Of a DNA stretch of 64,000 bases, positions 28,263 through 41,153 are shown one piece after another (position 1 is the stretch's first letter; each line of letters starts with the position of its first letter). This DNA is from Acinetobacter tibetensis (lineage in GTDB: Bacteria; Pseudomonadota; Gammaproteobacteria; Pseudomonadales; Moraxellaceae): positions 3,317,793 through 3,381,792 of the forward strand of contig NZ_CP098732.1 in assembly GCF_023824315.1 (NCBI RefSeq). Direction: 5' to 3'. The notes below the pieces were generated by a model. The model did not search any database, was not told the DNA's origin, and saw only the letters and a list, made by a program, of their open reading frames with translations. A program made the translations under genes and the position numbers.

Positions 28263-28835
28263 TTGTTGCACGTATCCTCTCTAAACCCTTTAGCCACATT
28301 GAAACAATCAACACGAATTAAATTCGGTATTACTGCCTTAATTATGTTCATGATCACAGGCTGTTCAGGTTTAGGCGGTGGCTCTTTAGAAAAACGTGCA
28401 GCAAAACTGTCTACTGGCATCCAAAAGGCATACGCCGTTGACTCAACGACAGCAAACCGAGTTGCACCGATGATTGTGCAAAGTGCAGAACTACATCAGG
28501 TCGATCCTTTACTGATTGCTGCCATGATTCGACAAGAATCAAGTTATCGTAACTATGCTGTTTCACCTGCTGGTGCTGTGGGATTAACTCAAATTATGCC
28601 GATGTATTGGCAACAAACTTGCTCAGGTGATTTATTCGAAGAAGCCAATAATATCAATTGTGGCACCTATATTTTAGCTCAATATAATCAATCTGCAGGG
28701 AGCTGGAAAAAAGCCCTTGCCTATTATAATGTTGGACCTACAGGCTATGAGTCGAGTTGGAAAATGCGCCGCCAAGGTAAAAAATATGCCAAACAAGTGA
28801 AACAGCTCGAAGAAAAACTCAAAGGTTCACTCTAA
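28263..28835 (+). CDS. Lytic transglycosylase-like lipoprotein (SLT domain)
   Basis: 190 residues starting at a TTG with AGGAA seven bases upstream. A lipobox (MITGC) implies attachment to a membrane. The SLT domain begins LHQVDPLLIAAMIRQESSYRN, where the Glu in RQES is the catalytic acid, followed by SPAGAVGLTQIMP and LAYYNVGPTGYESS. It should cut the glycan strands of peptidoglycan with formation of anhydro-muramic ends, in the manner of EmtA or MltC. The start codon is the least certain point. Confidence 0.82.
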   Translation: MLHVSSLNPLATLKQSTRIKFGITALIMFMITGCSGLGGGSLEKRAAKLSTGIQKAYAVDSTTANRVAPMIVQSAELHQVDPLLIAAMIRQESSYRNYAVSPAGAVGLTQIMPMYWQQTCSGDLFEEANNINCGTYILAQYNQSAGSWKKALAYYNVGPTGYESSWKMRRQGKKYAKQVKQLEEKLKGSL

Positions 28836-28893
28836 GCTTTGGTTTTAGGAATTAAAAAGCCCAACCTAAGATGGACCTTTTATAACGTCATAT

Positions 28894-29205
28894 TTATAAA
28901 CTTTTTAAATATGCAATAATATCTTTATTTTCAGCCATTTCAGCTAATTCAAGTGCAGTATATTCTGAGCGATAATCGATTCTTGCTCCCTTACTGACCA
29001 GTAATTTAACCACACCTAAATGGTCATTTTCAGCTGCAGCTTGTAGTGCACTATAGCCCTCTTCATCTGTTTGATTCGGATCAGCTCCAGCCAATAACAA
29101 CTGCTCGACTTGCTCTACATCACCCAAAGATGACCAGTAAACAAGTTCAGGAAGATGCAGTTCTTCATCATCTTCAGGCAGAGGGGTAAAAGAGTTGAGT
29201 TTCAT
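28894..29205 (-). CDS. Small ankyrin-repeat protein
   Basis: 103 residues from the ATG at 29205; an alternative start at 29235 adds ten residues. Two to three ankyrin repeats are visible: LVYWSSLGDVEQVEQLLLAGADPNQTDEEGYSALQAAAENDHLGVVKLLVSKGARIDY, given here only as landmark residues about 20-77. No signal peptide, so probably cytoplasmic. Such proteins mediate protein contacts; the partner is unknown. Confidence 0.8.
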   Translation of the reverse strand: MKLNSFTPLPEDDEELHLPELVYWSSLGDVEQVEQLLLAGADPNQTDEEGYSALQAAAENDHLGVVKLLVSKGARIDYRSEYTALELAEMAENKDIIAYLKSL

Positions 29206-29339
29206 CGGATATACCCTTTTTATTTTAACGTTCAAACCTCAATTAAAGCTTAATTTTTTTAATACAACCATATCAATTTAATTAAAATCGAATAATTGAG
29301 CTTAACAATAACTAATAAAATAGCTTGCCATGTAATTAC

Positions 29340-29664
29340 TCAGGACGTATAAAACACTGCAAGCCAGATGGTGATTGGATTGGGATCAGTCTAAACAGCC
29401 TTGCATTTGGCATGTGCAGGAATATTAATGTAATCGCCCACGGATAATTCATATTTTGAACCGCTGTCAAATTCTAAAATTGCTTTTCCTTCAACAAGCA
29501 TGCATTCACTCTCATCCTGATTATACCAACCTGTATCAGGAGAGCTATCCTTTAGAAATGATATGCTCTATCCTTATTGTTGAAGCATGAATAATGTTCT
29601 CAAATACTTCTAAACTGAGATCTTTCGGAAGTGAATCGAATATATTGACTGAATTCATACCCAT
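29340..29664 (-). pseudogene. Cupin-domain protein, decayed by one frameshift and one nonsense codon
   Basis: On the minus strand a good ribosome site (GAGGTG) precedes an ATG at 29664 that reads MGMNSVNIFDSLPKDLSLEV... to ISKG followed by a stop. Moving one frame over gives DSSPDTGWYNQDESECM, EGKAILEFDSGSKYEL and SVGDYINIPAHAKCKAV, then a TAG at 29391-29393, then in the same frame TDPNPITIWLAVFYTS and a TGA at 29340. The parts join into one small cupin with the expected order of motifs. The frameshift lies near 29547 and the TAG stands where related proteins have Trp. It is therefore a recently inactivated gene. Confidence 0.75.
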
Positions 29665-29797
29665 AAATTCACCTCATATCATGTATTCAATCTACATTAA
29701 CTGTTATTTAGCATCTTCTAAAGTTAGCCTCAAATGACTAATCATTATTTTTAATCACATTTTTGGATATTTTTTCAAAAGAAACATTTTCCCAATA

Positions 29798-29834
29798 AAA
29801 AACACCCCCTAACGTTGGTTAGGGGGTGTTTGAA
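29798..29834 (-). terminator. Terminator of the rRNA operon
   Basis: AACACCCCCTAAC and GTTAGGGGGTGTT form a 13-bp stem with loop GTTG. On the minus strand it is followed by TTTT, just past the 5S gene. Confidence 0.92.
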
Positions 29835-29841
29835 TAAATGA

Positions 29842-29955
29842 GCTGGCGATGACTTACTCTCACATGGGTAACCCCACACTACCATCAGCGCTAAGAGGTT
29901 TCACTTCTGAGTTCGGGAAGGGATCAGGTGGTTCACTCTTGCTATTGTCGCCAGC
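29842..29955 (-). rRNA. rrf: 5S ribosomal RNA
   Basis: The minus strand reads TGCTGGCGACAATAGCAAGA, contains CCGAACTCAGAAGTGAAAC, and ends with the complement of its start (CATCGCCAGC). This is the standard 5S layout with its 5'/3' closing helix. Ends are estimated to within a few bases. Confidence 0.93.
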
Positions 29956-30130
29956 ACAACTGTTTATGACTATTCGTTATGGTCTTATTTACACAGCGTG
30001 TATGCCTAACTTTCGTCAAATGAGTTATTAACAGGTATATTTGAGTTGGATATTGTATCTAGCTTTATAACTAAATCAAGTTATTTGCAGTGATTTGAAC
30101 CACAACACCAACTGTTTGGGTGTTGTATAG

Positions 30131-33019
<2,889 letters not shown>

Positions 33020-33384
33020 TATACAACCCCAAACAGTCGTAGCACCTACAAGTAGTACTAGGACAGATCGATTGCTCGATCATACAGTTTGTTGTTCTGT
33101 GTACTTAAACACGGTACAGCTTCAATTCAATTCACATACCAAAACGCTTGATTCAGTTAATTTCGCTAGTAACTCATTTAATCACTTCATAGTTGCCTAT
33201 GTCGTTTTCAACGAGTATGAACAAATTATTTCAACTCAAATATATTCTGTTAATGATTTTTCCAGCCTTCGTCAGGTCAGGAAACTGTGATAAATCACAG
33301 AAGTTAATAAAACAAGATCTTCCAATCTCTATTCACTAATTTCTATAATCTAACTACTTAGCTTATATATTGATATTCAATATA
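33020..33384 (-). other. Spacer between tRNA-Ala and 23S rRNA
   Basis: Part of the rRNA operon's internal transcribed spacer. No further tRNA or gene was recognised in these 365 bases. Confidence 0.7.
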
Positions 33385-33460
33385 TGGTGGAGACTAGGAG
33401 AGTCGAACTCCTGACCTCCTGCGTGCAAAGCAGGCGCTCTACCAACTAAGCTAAGTCCCC
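33385..33460 (-). tRNA. tRNA-Ala (anticodon TGC)
   Basis: 76 bases including an encoded CCA. The acceptor begins GGGGACTTAGC, the anticodon loop reads CTTTGCACG, and the T arm is AGGAGTTCGACTCTCCT. It is in the usual position between 16S and 23S. Confidence 0.95.
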
Positions 33461-33531
33461 AGCTTATCAATAAGTTAATGTCTCTGTTTTTCTGTATTCA
33501 GCATTTCTTCAAATGCTTCGTTAGTCAGATT

Positions 33532-33608
<77 letters not shown>

Positions 33609-33670
33609 TCAGATACATCGTCATGAAGAACAACTTGTTGTGGATTCTTACCAATCGTCAATCTTTCGTT

Positions 33671-35206
<1,536 letters not shown>

Positions 35207-35474
35207 AAAATCAGTAGTACCTATAAGGGTACCAATCTTGGCTCATCAATTTTCTGACAAATATTTCTCAAATAAACTTCGAGTAATTTCTACCATCAAT
35301 CAATGAAAATAATTTCGATCAATCAATCAGTAAAAATCCACACAAGTTGTTCTTCATAATCTCTTAATGATCTTTCTAACACCTCGTCAGTGCTAGAAGC
35401 TGGACTTCAATAAACTTAACAACTCAGCGCTTCGCGCTTCGTTCGTTTCCGTCTATCTCGTCGGTATGGGGTGC
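35207..35474 (-). other. rRNA operon leader
   Basis: The transcribed leader between the putative promoter and 16S. No gene is seen. A clear boxA antitermination element was not identified by eye. Confidence 0.5.
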
Positions 35475-35502
35475 ATTCTATAGAGTTTTGGTATGAGTGC
35501 AA
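35475..35502 (-). promoter_or_regulatory. Probable rRNA operon promoter
   Basis: On the minus strand TTGCAC (complement of 35497-35502) and TAGAAT (complement of 35475-35480) are separated by 16 bases, the short spacing usual for rRNA promoters. The start of transcription would be about 260 bases upstream of 16S. Confidence 0.6.
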
Positions 35503-35654
35503 GCACTTTTAACTGGCTGTTTTATCAGGTGTTGTATTTTTATGCACTGTTTTGGCTCATTATTACACAAGAAATAAGGTAAACTATTAATTATAAAGCA
35601 GAAATATGAATAAAATATTTCTGCTGGTTTTTTTAATGGTTTAGTAGCGCTTGC

Positions 35655-36206
35655 TTACTTAATGTTCACACTGAGAATTTTCACTGGTTGCTTTGGTACA
35701 TCTTGGTGCATACCATAGCTAACAGTCGGTACTTTGATAATTTTATCGACCACATCCATTCCCTTCGTCACCTTACCAAAGACCGCATAACCTGCATTCA
35801 TAGATCCTTTATTTAAAAAGTCATTGTCAACAACATTAATAAAGAATTGGCTGGTGGCTGAGTTTGGGTTGTTCGTGCGTGCCATTGCTAGAGTGCCACG
35901 CGTATTCTTTAAACCATTTGAAGATTCGTTCTTGATAGGTGCCTTGGTTGGCTTTTCGACCATGTTGGCATCCATTCCCCCACCCTGAATCATGAAACCA
36001 GGAATGACACGGTGAAAAATAGTTCCGTTATAGAAATTGGCTTTTGCGTAGTCTTCAAAGTTTTTGGCTGAAACTGGTGCTTTATCATTAAATAGCTCAA
36101 TTTCAATATTTCCCATTGATGTTTTCATTTCCACCAGAGTATTGGCTGCATAGGTACACACACTGAATGTAGCAGCAGTCAATAACGCGAGGCTCTGTTT
36201 TAACAT
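35655..36206 (-). CDS. Periplasmic cyclophilin-type peptidyl-prolyl isomerase
   Basis: 183 residues with a signal peptide ([15 protein letters not shown]). The cyclophilin core is complete: [20 protein letters not shown] carries the catalytic Arg and Phe, and [22 protein letters not shown] the rest of the active site. It isomerises prolines in exported proteins, like PpiA. It is monocistronic, next to the rRNA operon. Confidence 0.93.
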   Translation of the reverse strand: MLKQSLALLTAATFSVCTYAANTLVEMKTSMGNIEIELFNDKAPVSAKNFEDYAKANFYNGTIFHRVIPGFMIQGGGMDANMVEKPTKAPIKNESSNGLKNTRGTLAMARTNNPNSATSQFFINVVDNDFLNKGSMNAGYAVFGKVTKGMDVVDKIIKVPTVSYGMHQDVPKQPVKILSVNIK

Positions 36207-36364
36207 GTTGGGGGTTCCTGTAATGCTGTTTTATATTTGGTTATATTTAACACAACTCTTTAAATTCAGATACTTTTAAACTTTTTATTTATAAGATCTA
36301 AATCATTGTTTTAAATTTATGCATGGATATTCAAATATTTAAAACACTTTATTTGCATCCTACT

Positions 36365-37426
36365 TTAACTGTGTTTATCCCAAAATTTTCGGAATTTTTT
36401 ACTCATTTCGATGTAGTTTTTCTTTGCAGTCCGCGATAAGCCTGCCATGTTAATGAAACCATGGGTCATACTTGGATAATCATGATAAGCCACGGAAACA
36501 CCATGATGTCGTAGCTTATGCGCATAGATCTCGGCTTCATCGTGCAGTACATCATGCCCTGCCGTAACAACAAAGGCGGATGCTAATTTTTTTAAACTAC
36601 CATAAGTTGGGGAAATAATTGGATCATCCAAAGCAACCTGATGTTGCGTCGCATAATGTGCGGTCACAGTATCAACATCATCTCCCGTTAAGACTAGACC
36701 ATCTTTATAAGCAAAAAAGGAAGGATGGCGACTCTTAAAGTCTAATGCTGGATAAATTAGAAACTGGACTTGCGGTGCATAGGCTTTACCTATACTACGT
36801 TGCGCAACCACCGCACTTAAATTTCCGCCTGCACTGTCACCTGCAACGGCTATACGATTTTTTAAGATTTTGAGTTGTTTTCGATTTTGATACACCCATG
36901 CCAAGGCATCTTCACAACTTTGTACAATTTGATAAGGCGAGGCTTCTGGTGCCAAAGGATAATCAATACTGAGCACTTGGACATGCGCATGTACAGCCAG
37001 TAGACGACACACTTCATCATAACTATCGATACTGCCCACCACAAAGCCTCCTCCATGATAGAACACGAGCATCGGAAGTTTTTTATTTGGCGCAGGATGA
37101 TAGTGACGCGCAAAAATAGTTCCACTTTGCAAAGGTAAACGTAAATCTTCGACCTGTTTAATGGCGGTCGATTTTCCTGTAATGAGTTGGCTCTGTAATT
37201 CAAAGACTTTACGAGAGTGCTGTGCATCTGCAGAAATAAAGCCTGCTTTGTTCTGTTTATACTGAACAGCAGCCAGACATTTAAGAAAAGAGTCTAATTC
37301 AGGGTAGTGATAAGGATAGGCCAAAGCCTTGACGATATTCTCCTGTACAAAATTAGGCAACTTATCGAGTAATCGCGCTGCTGTACCTTGATTTTGTTCC
37401 ATCATTTTTTGTATTGATACGCCCAT
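36365..37426 (-). CDS. Alpha/beta hydrolase, hormone-sensitive-lipase-type esterase
   Basis: 353 residues, no signal peptide. The oxyanion-hole motif HGGGFVVGS (about 129-137), the nucleophile motif GDSAGGNLSA (about 199-208), an Asp in VTAGHDVLHDE and a His in SMTHGF complete the catalytic triad. It should cleave short to medium carboxyl esters in the cytoplasm. The natural substrate is unknown. Confidence 0.88.
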   Translation of the reverse strand: MGVSIQKMMEQNQGTAARLLDKLPNFVQENIVKALAYPYHYPELDSFLKCLAAVQYKQNKAGFISADAQHSRKVFELQSQLITGKSTAIKQVEDLRLPLQSGTIFARHYHPAPNKKLPMLVFYHGGGFVVGSIDSYDEVCRLLAVHAHVQVLSIDYPLAPEASPYQIVQSCEDALAWVYQNRKQLKILKNRIAVAGDSAGGNLSAVVAQRSIGKAYAPQVQFLIYPALDFKSRHPSFFAYKDGLVLTGDDVDTVTAHYATQHQVALDDPIISPTYGSLKKLASAFVVTAGHDVLHDEAEIYAHKLRHHGVSVAYHDYPSMTHGFINMAGLSRTAKKNYIEMSKKFRKFWDKHS

Positions 37427-37696
37427 AAACGACTTATTCCTTGTTGTTTTATCTTTCGGTCAAACTTTACGGAACAAGTTCAACCTTAAATTAAGGCTTT
37501 TGCAACAAAACTAATCTGCTTTAAGCATATTGTCATTAACACTATTACTGCAAGTTCAAGTCAAAATCATCAATAAAAAAGTTGAGTTCTTTAACAGATC
37601 CTTAATTAATAAGTGCATCAATTGATTCAGACAGTACACCTCATTCAAGTACTGCCTTTTACTCTATATGCCGTTTTCAACTCAACAATATAAGCA

Positions 37697-37933
37697 TTAT
37701 TGTTGAATCGATTGTGGTTGACCCTGCATATCATTCATTTGAGCCTGTGGAGCATTCATATTTGCAGAACCATCTGCTTGCGCAGCAATCCCAACTTGTC
37801 CTTGTGCACCCACTTCTGCTCCAGTCGAGATTTGAGCTGTTTCAGTCGCTTGTACAGGGTCTTTCGATGCACAACCCACCGCAAGCACTGAAATAACTAA
37901 CATAGAAATCGTAAATAGTCCGACTTTTTTCAT
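37697..37933 (-). CDS. Small lipoprotein of unknown function
   Basis: 78 residues. A signal peptide ends in the lipobox LAVGC. The mature part is rich in Ala, Gln, Asn, Gly and Met (for example NMNAPQAQMNDMQGQPQS) and likely unstructured. No known domain. It has a plausible ribosome site (AAGGAACAAGGT) just upstream on the minus strand. Confidence 0.65.
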   Translation of the reverse strand: MKKVGLFTISMLVISVLAVGCASKDPVQATETAQISTGAEVGAQGQVGIAAQADGSANMNAPQAQMNDMQGQPQSIQQ

Positions 37934-38467
37934 ACCTTGTTCCTTTTCAAATAAAAAAATACAAAACCAATCTTTAGTTTTGCGAAGTCATTATTCATGT
38001 TTTTTCAATGCTTTGCGCACATGTATGGTGAGCGTTTTTTATCGGTTGGTTGCATTCTGCAATCTTTTATTAAGCTTATTTTGAAGCATCATTTTTACGA
38101 TGAGAGCAAAAAAGTGAATTAAGTGATTATTTTTAATCGTATAAATTACATCGTTGCAGCTCAACACCCCTCAGAAAGCAGATTTTCTTAAAAGATATCG
38201 AAATGAAACTACTTATTGTTGTTGCCAAGTCTCTACAGAACCATCAACTCATCACATTTCTGCTGTGCTTAACCTATACAATGTAGCAATTCTCAGCAAT
38301 TTCATTCAAAAAAAGCTTATTCGGCAGTTGAATAAGCTTTAAAAACAGATTTTTAAAATATCCATAAACCACGATGATCATGATTGTGGTGATCCATCCT
38401 CCAAACATTTGCCCAAATTGTGAAAGATTGAATTCCGCTCATCATGAGCGTTTTATGTAAATGATCA
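37934..38467. other. Intergenic region without a recognised gene
   Basis: An open reading frame of 62 codons (38154-38342) lacks a ribosome site and any resemblance to a protein. Two perfect or near-perfect palindromes, ACCACgATGATCATgATTGTGGT-like at 38369-38390 and CGCTCAT-C-ATGAGCG at 38436-38450, lie just after the MBL-fold gene, in addition to the terminator at 38306-38340. Confidence 0.4.
38306..38340 (-). terminator. Terminator downstream of the MBL-fold gene
   Basis: AAAGCTTATTC and GAATAAGCTTT form a perfect 11-bp stem with a 7-base loop. On the minus strand a run of T follows. Confidence 0.8.
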
Positions 38468-39331
38468 TTAAGGCCACTTCATCTCGCCTTTGACCACTTT
38501 GGCGCCCAACTCCAAGCTGCTTGACTCACCTAAAGTAGGATACTGTGTTTGCATGATTCCGATTAGCTCGGCTGAGTTTTTGCTGGCTTTCGTCGCTTTC
38601 TCATATTGCTTTAAATAGTCTATCGAAAAATTCACAGCATCGAGACCTTCAGCCGCGCCAGCTTTCATATGTGCAGGAACCACAACTTCAGGTTGAAGTG
38701 CTTTGATTGATTCTAAGGTCTTAACTACTTCTACACGATCTTTCGAGCTTGGTGTATCTGCCATCCACAAGTGAATACCCGATGAAACAGGAATTCCACC
38801 GACTACCGCTTTAGCACTTGGAATCCATAAATAGGTCAGTTCTTTTTGACCTTTAATGTCAATCTCTTCATTTTCAAGCTTTAAAACTTGAGCCGTATAT
38901 GCTTGCGGAACAATAATTTTGCTTGGTGCATTGGCTCCCATTTTTGGTCCCCAATACTGAACTTTCAATGCTTGGGTATCTTGAATATGTTTGACCGTTT
39001 CAGGGGTAGCAATGATTTTAACCTTCGGGAAATAGTGCTGAAAAACATCTAAACCAAAATAAAAATCTGGATCTCCATAGCTCACAAAAATAGTCGTTAA
39101 GGTTTTACCGCGATCTAAAATATCTGCGGCAATTCGTAATGCCTCAGATTTAGAAAATTGTGCATTCACCAACATGACTTCTCGATCTCCTTCAATAAGA
39201 GTAGACGTCACGCCGAAATGTTCAGGTTTCGCTAAATAAGTGTGAATTTTTAGGTCTTGCGCATAGGCAGTGGAGCTAAGCGCTAAAGCAGTTAAGGCAA
39301 AGGCATAAAACTTGGTTTGCATGGTATTCAT
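38468..39331 (-). CDS. Secreted metallo-beta-lactamase-fold protein with altered metal motif
   Basis: 287 residues with a signal peptide cut after about residue 24 (STAYAQ). The overall fold fits the metallo-beta-lactamase superfamily: VTSTLIEGDREVMLVNAQF, then TTIFVSYGDPDFYFGLDVF, and VVVPAHMKAG. The canonical T/S-H-x-H-x-D-H motif reads S84-Y-G-D-P-D-F90, so three His are replaced and only the Asp remains. Hydrolase activity with the usual zinc pair is therefore doubtful. It is divergent from a LysR-type regulator gene, which probably controls it. Confidence 0.7.
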   Translation of the reverse strand: MNTMQTKFYAFALTALALSSTAYAQDLKIHTYLAKPEHFGVTSTLIEGDREVMLVNAQFSKSEALRIAADILDRGKTLTTIFVSYGDPDFYFGLDVFQHYFPKVKIIATPETVKHIQDTQALKVQYWGPKMGANAPSKIIVPQAYTAQVLKLENEEIDIKGQKELTYLWIPSAKAVVGGIPVSSGIHLWMADTPSSKDRVEVVKTLESIKALQPEVVVPAHMKAGAAEGLDAVNFSIDYLKQYEKATKASKNSAELIGIMQTQYPTLGESSSLELGAKVVKGEMKWP

Positions 39332-39399
39332 CTCTTATTTGATTTTGAATACTTTAAATTTCAGTTTCTGACAAATAAACAGCTTAACTTAAGATAAAC

Positions 39400-39418
39400 T
39401 GTTGCAATATACGCAACA
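39400..39418. promoter_or_regulatory. Probable LysR-type regulator binding site
   Basis: TGTTGC-N7-GCAACA is a perfect interrupted palindrome containing a T-N11-A core, as expected for LysR-type binding sites. It lies in the 99-bp gap between the divergent MBL-fold and LysR genes, 12 bases before the LysR start. Confidence 0.6.
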
Positions 39419-39430
39419 ATAAACATAAAT

Positions 39431-40309
39431 ATGGATACCCTAAAAGCCATTCAAGTCTTTGTCTGTATTGCCCAACAAGGCAGTTTGACCAAAGCTGCAG
39501 ACCATCTTAATGTTTCACGTGCCATGGTGTCGCGCTACCTTGAACATCTGGAAAATCATTTTTCGACCCGATTATTTCATCGCAATACCCGTAAAATTTC
39601 CCTGACATCGACGGGAGAACAAGCCCTGCATTACTGCGAAAATATTTTGCAACAGCAGCAGCTCCTCTTAGAAATGACCCATGATCAACAACAGATTGGT
39701 ACCATTCGACTGACTACAGGGCTTTTTTTACTGCAAAATGGCTTAGCAGAATGCATTAAACAATTCAGACAGCAGCTTCCATTTGTACAATTCGATATTG
39801 TGATTACAGAGGACACACTCGATTTAATTGATGCCCAGATCGATTTAGCCTTTCGGATTAGCCCTAAAGTAGCTGAAGGTTTAATTGCCCGTCCGCTCTT
39901 GCCGCTTGACTCTGTTTTATGTGCACATCCCGATTATTTGGCACAAGCGCCTGAGATTCAACATCCTGAACAACTGTTACAACATACCTGCCTAACCCAT
40001 CACAGCATGCATTCAGCTTGGACGCTGAACGCTCCAAATCACCCCCCAAAAAACTATAGCTTACATAGTGTGATCCAAAGCAATGATGCCTATGCATTAT
40101 TAGAAATGTGCAAACAAGCACAAGGGATTGCCATGCTCCCCTGTCCACTGGTACAAGCCGAATTGAACCAACGGACCTTATGCCACATTCTTCCAGACTA
40201 TGACTTACCTAAAATGCAACTGTCTGTGGTGTATTCATCGCGGCGGCATTTAAGTAAAAAAACACAAGAATTCATTGCATTTGTAATTCAGCACTTCAAT
40301 TTGCCTTAA
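39431..40309 (+). CDS. LysR-type transcriptional regulator
   Basis: 292 residues. The N-terminal winged helix (residues about 1-60) is typical: LKAIQVFVCIAQQGSLTKAADHLNVSRAMVSRYLEHLE. The rest is the substrate-binding effector domain. It is transcribed away from the MBL-fold gene, which is the usual arrangement for a LysR regulator and its target. The effector is unknown. Confidence 0.9.
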   Translation: MDTLKAIQVFVCIAQQGSLTKAADHLNVSRAMVSRYLEHLENHFSTRLFHRNTRKISLTSTGEQALHYCENILQQQQLLLEMTHDQQQIGTIRLTTGLFLLQNGLAECIKQFRQQLPFVQFDIVITEDTLDLIDAQIDLAFRISPKVAEGLIARPLLPLDSVLCAHPDYLAQAPEIQHPEQLLQHTCLTHHSMHSAWTLNAPNHPPKNYSLHSVIQSNDAYALLEMCKQAQGIAMLPCPLVQAELNQRTLCHILPDYDLPKMQLSVVYSSRRHLSKKTQEFIAFVIQHFNLP

Positions 40310-40346
40310 AAAAACAGAAATAGTGCAAATTTAATCAAGCATGCAA

Positions 40347-40371
40347 CTTGAATTTTGCTTTCCTGCCCCGA
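40347..40371 (+). promoter_or_regulatory. Sigma-32 type heat-shock promoter of grpE
   Basis: CTTGAA (40347-40352), a 13-base spacer, then CCCCGA (40366-40371), close to the sigma-32 consensus CTTGAA and CCCCAT. It lies 113 bases before the grpE start. Confidence 0.7.
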
Positions 40372-40483
40372 CCTCTTTTAATAATCATGAATTTCATAAC
40401 TCATGACAGTTCAGAATTAACCAGTGAACACTGACGCCAAAGGACTGTACATGTTTAAGAACCCTTTTAAACGGAGTAAATCA

Positions 40484-41032
40484 ATGACAACTGAGCAAAA
40501 CGAACAAGCTCAAGACCTTCAACAAGAGCAAGCTGAGTCACAAACAGCGCAAACTCAAGCTGAAACCGAGCAAACAGACGTTTCAGTTGAAGATTTACAA
40601 GCGCAAATCGGCAAACTTGAAGAAAGCTTGAAATTAGAAAAAGCCCGTACAGCAAATGCCGTTTATGAAGCACAAAAAAGTGTTGAGCGCATTCAACGTG
40701 AATCTGACAAACACAAAGATACGGTTTTAGAGAAGTTCGCCAAAGAACTACTCGACTCTGTCGACAATTTAGAACGTGCCATTCAAGCCGCAGGTGAAGA
40801 AGAAACTCCTGTACTTGAAGGCGTAAAACTCACCTTGAAATCTTTACTCACGACACTTGAAAAATTTGGTGTGGTCGAAGCAGATACACAAAACGGTTTC
40901 AATGCAGATTTGCACCAAGCAGTCGGGATTGATCCAAATGCCAAAGCGAACGAAATTGGTACCGTTTTACAGAAAGGTTACACCTTAAATGGTCGTTTAC
41001 TTCGCCCTGCTATGGTGATGGTAGGCGCATAA
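40484..41032 (+). CDS. grpE: Nucleotide exchange factor GrpE
   Basis: 182 residues from the ATG at 40484 (GGAG eight bases upstream); upstream in-frame starts at 40424 and 40451 are possible. An acidic, Gln-rich N-terminus leads to a long coiled coil ([21 protein letters not shown]) and the beta domain ending [14 protein letters not shown]. GrpE releases ADP from DnaK. It is followed by dnaK with its own promoter. Confidence 0.95.
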   Translation: MTTEQNEQAQDLQQEQAESQTAQTQAETEQTDVSVEDLQAQIGKLEESLKLEKARTANAVYEAQKSVERIQRESDKHKDTVLEKFAKELLDSVDNLERAIQAAGEEETPVLEGVKLTLKSLLTTLEKFGVVEADTQNGFNADLHQAVGIDPNAKANEIGTVLQKGYTLNGRLLRPAMVMVGA

Positions 41033-41076
41033 ACCCTATAAATACGGGAGTTTGTGAAAAATTTTCAGAAAAATAA

Positions 41077-41104
41077 CTTGAAAAATTTTGAACGGCTCTC
41101 ATAT
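41077..41104 (+). promoter_or_regulatory. Sigma-32 type promoter of dnaK
   Basis: CTTGAA (41077-41082), a 14-base spacer, then TCTCATAT (41097-41104), similar to the CCCCATAT of heat-shock promoters. It lies 50 bases before the dnaK start, in the gap after grpE. Confidence 0.65.
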
Positions 41105-41153
41105 CGGATAACAAGCAAAAACATTGCACAAAAATTTTTGAGGAACAGATCTA

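Noticed and set aside
29236..29830. Prophage or insertion sequence near the rRNA operon
   Set aside because: No transposase, integrase or terminal repeats; the unusual bases are explained by the decayed cupin gene.
38154..38342. 62-codon plus-strand frame
   Set aside because: No ribosome site, no protein-like composition, and its end runs through the terminator of the MBL-fold gene.
39508..39523. TGTTTCACGTGCCATG-like parS candidate in the LysR gene
   Set aside because: Only the left half matches; the right arm is not complementary, and the sequence encodes the conserved helix-turn-helix (NVSRAMVSR).
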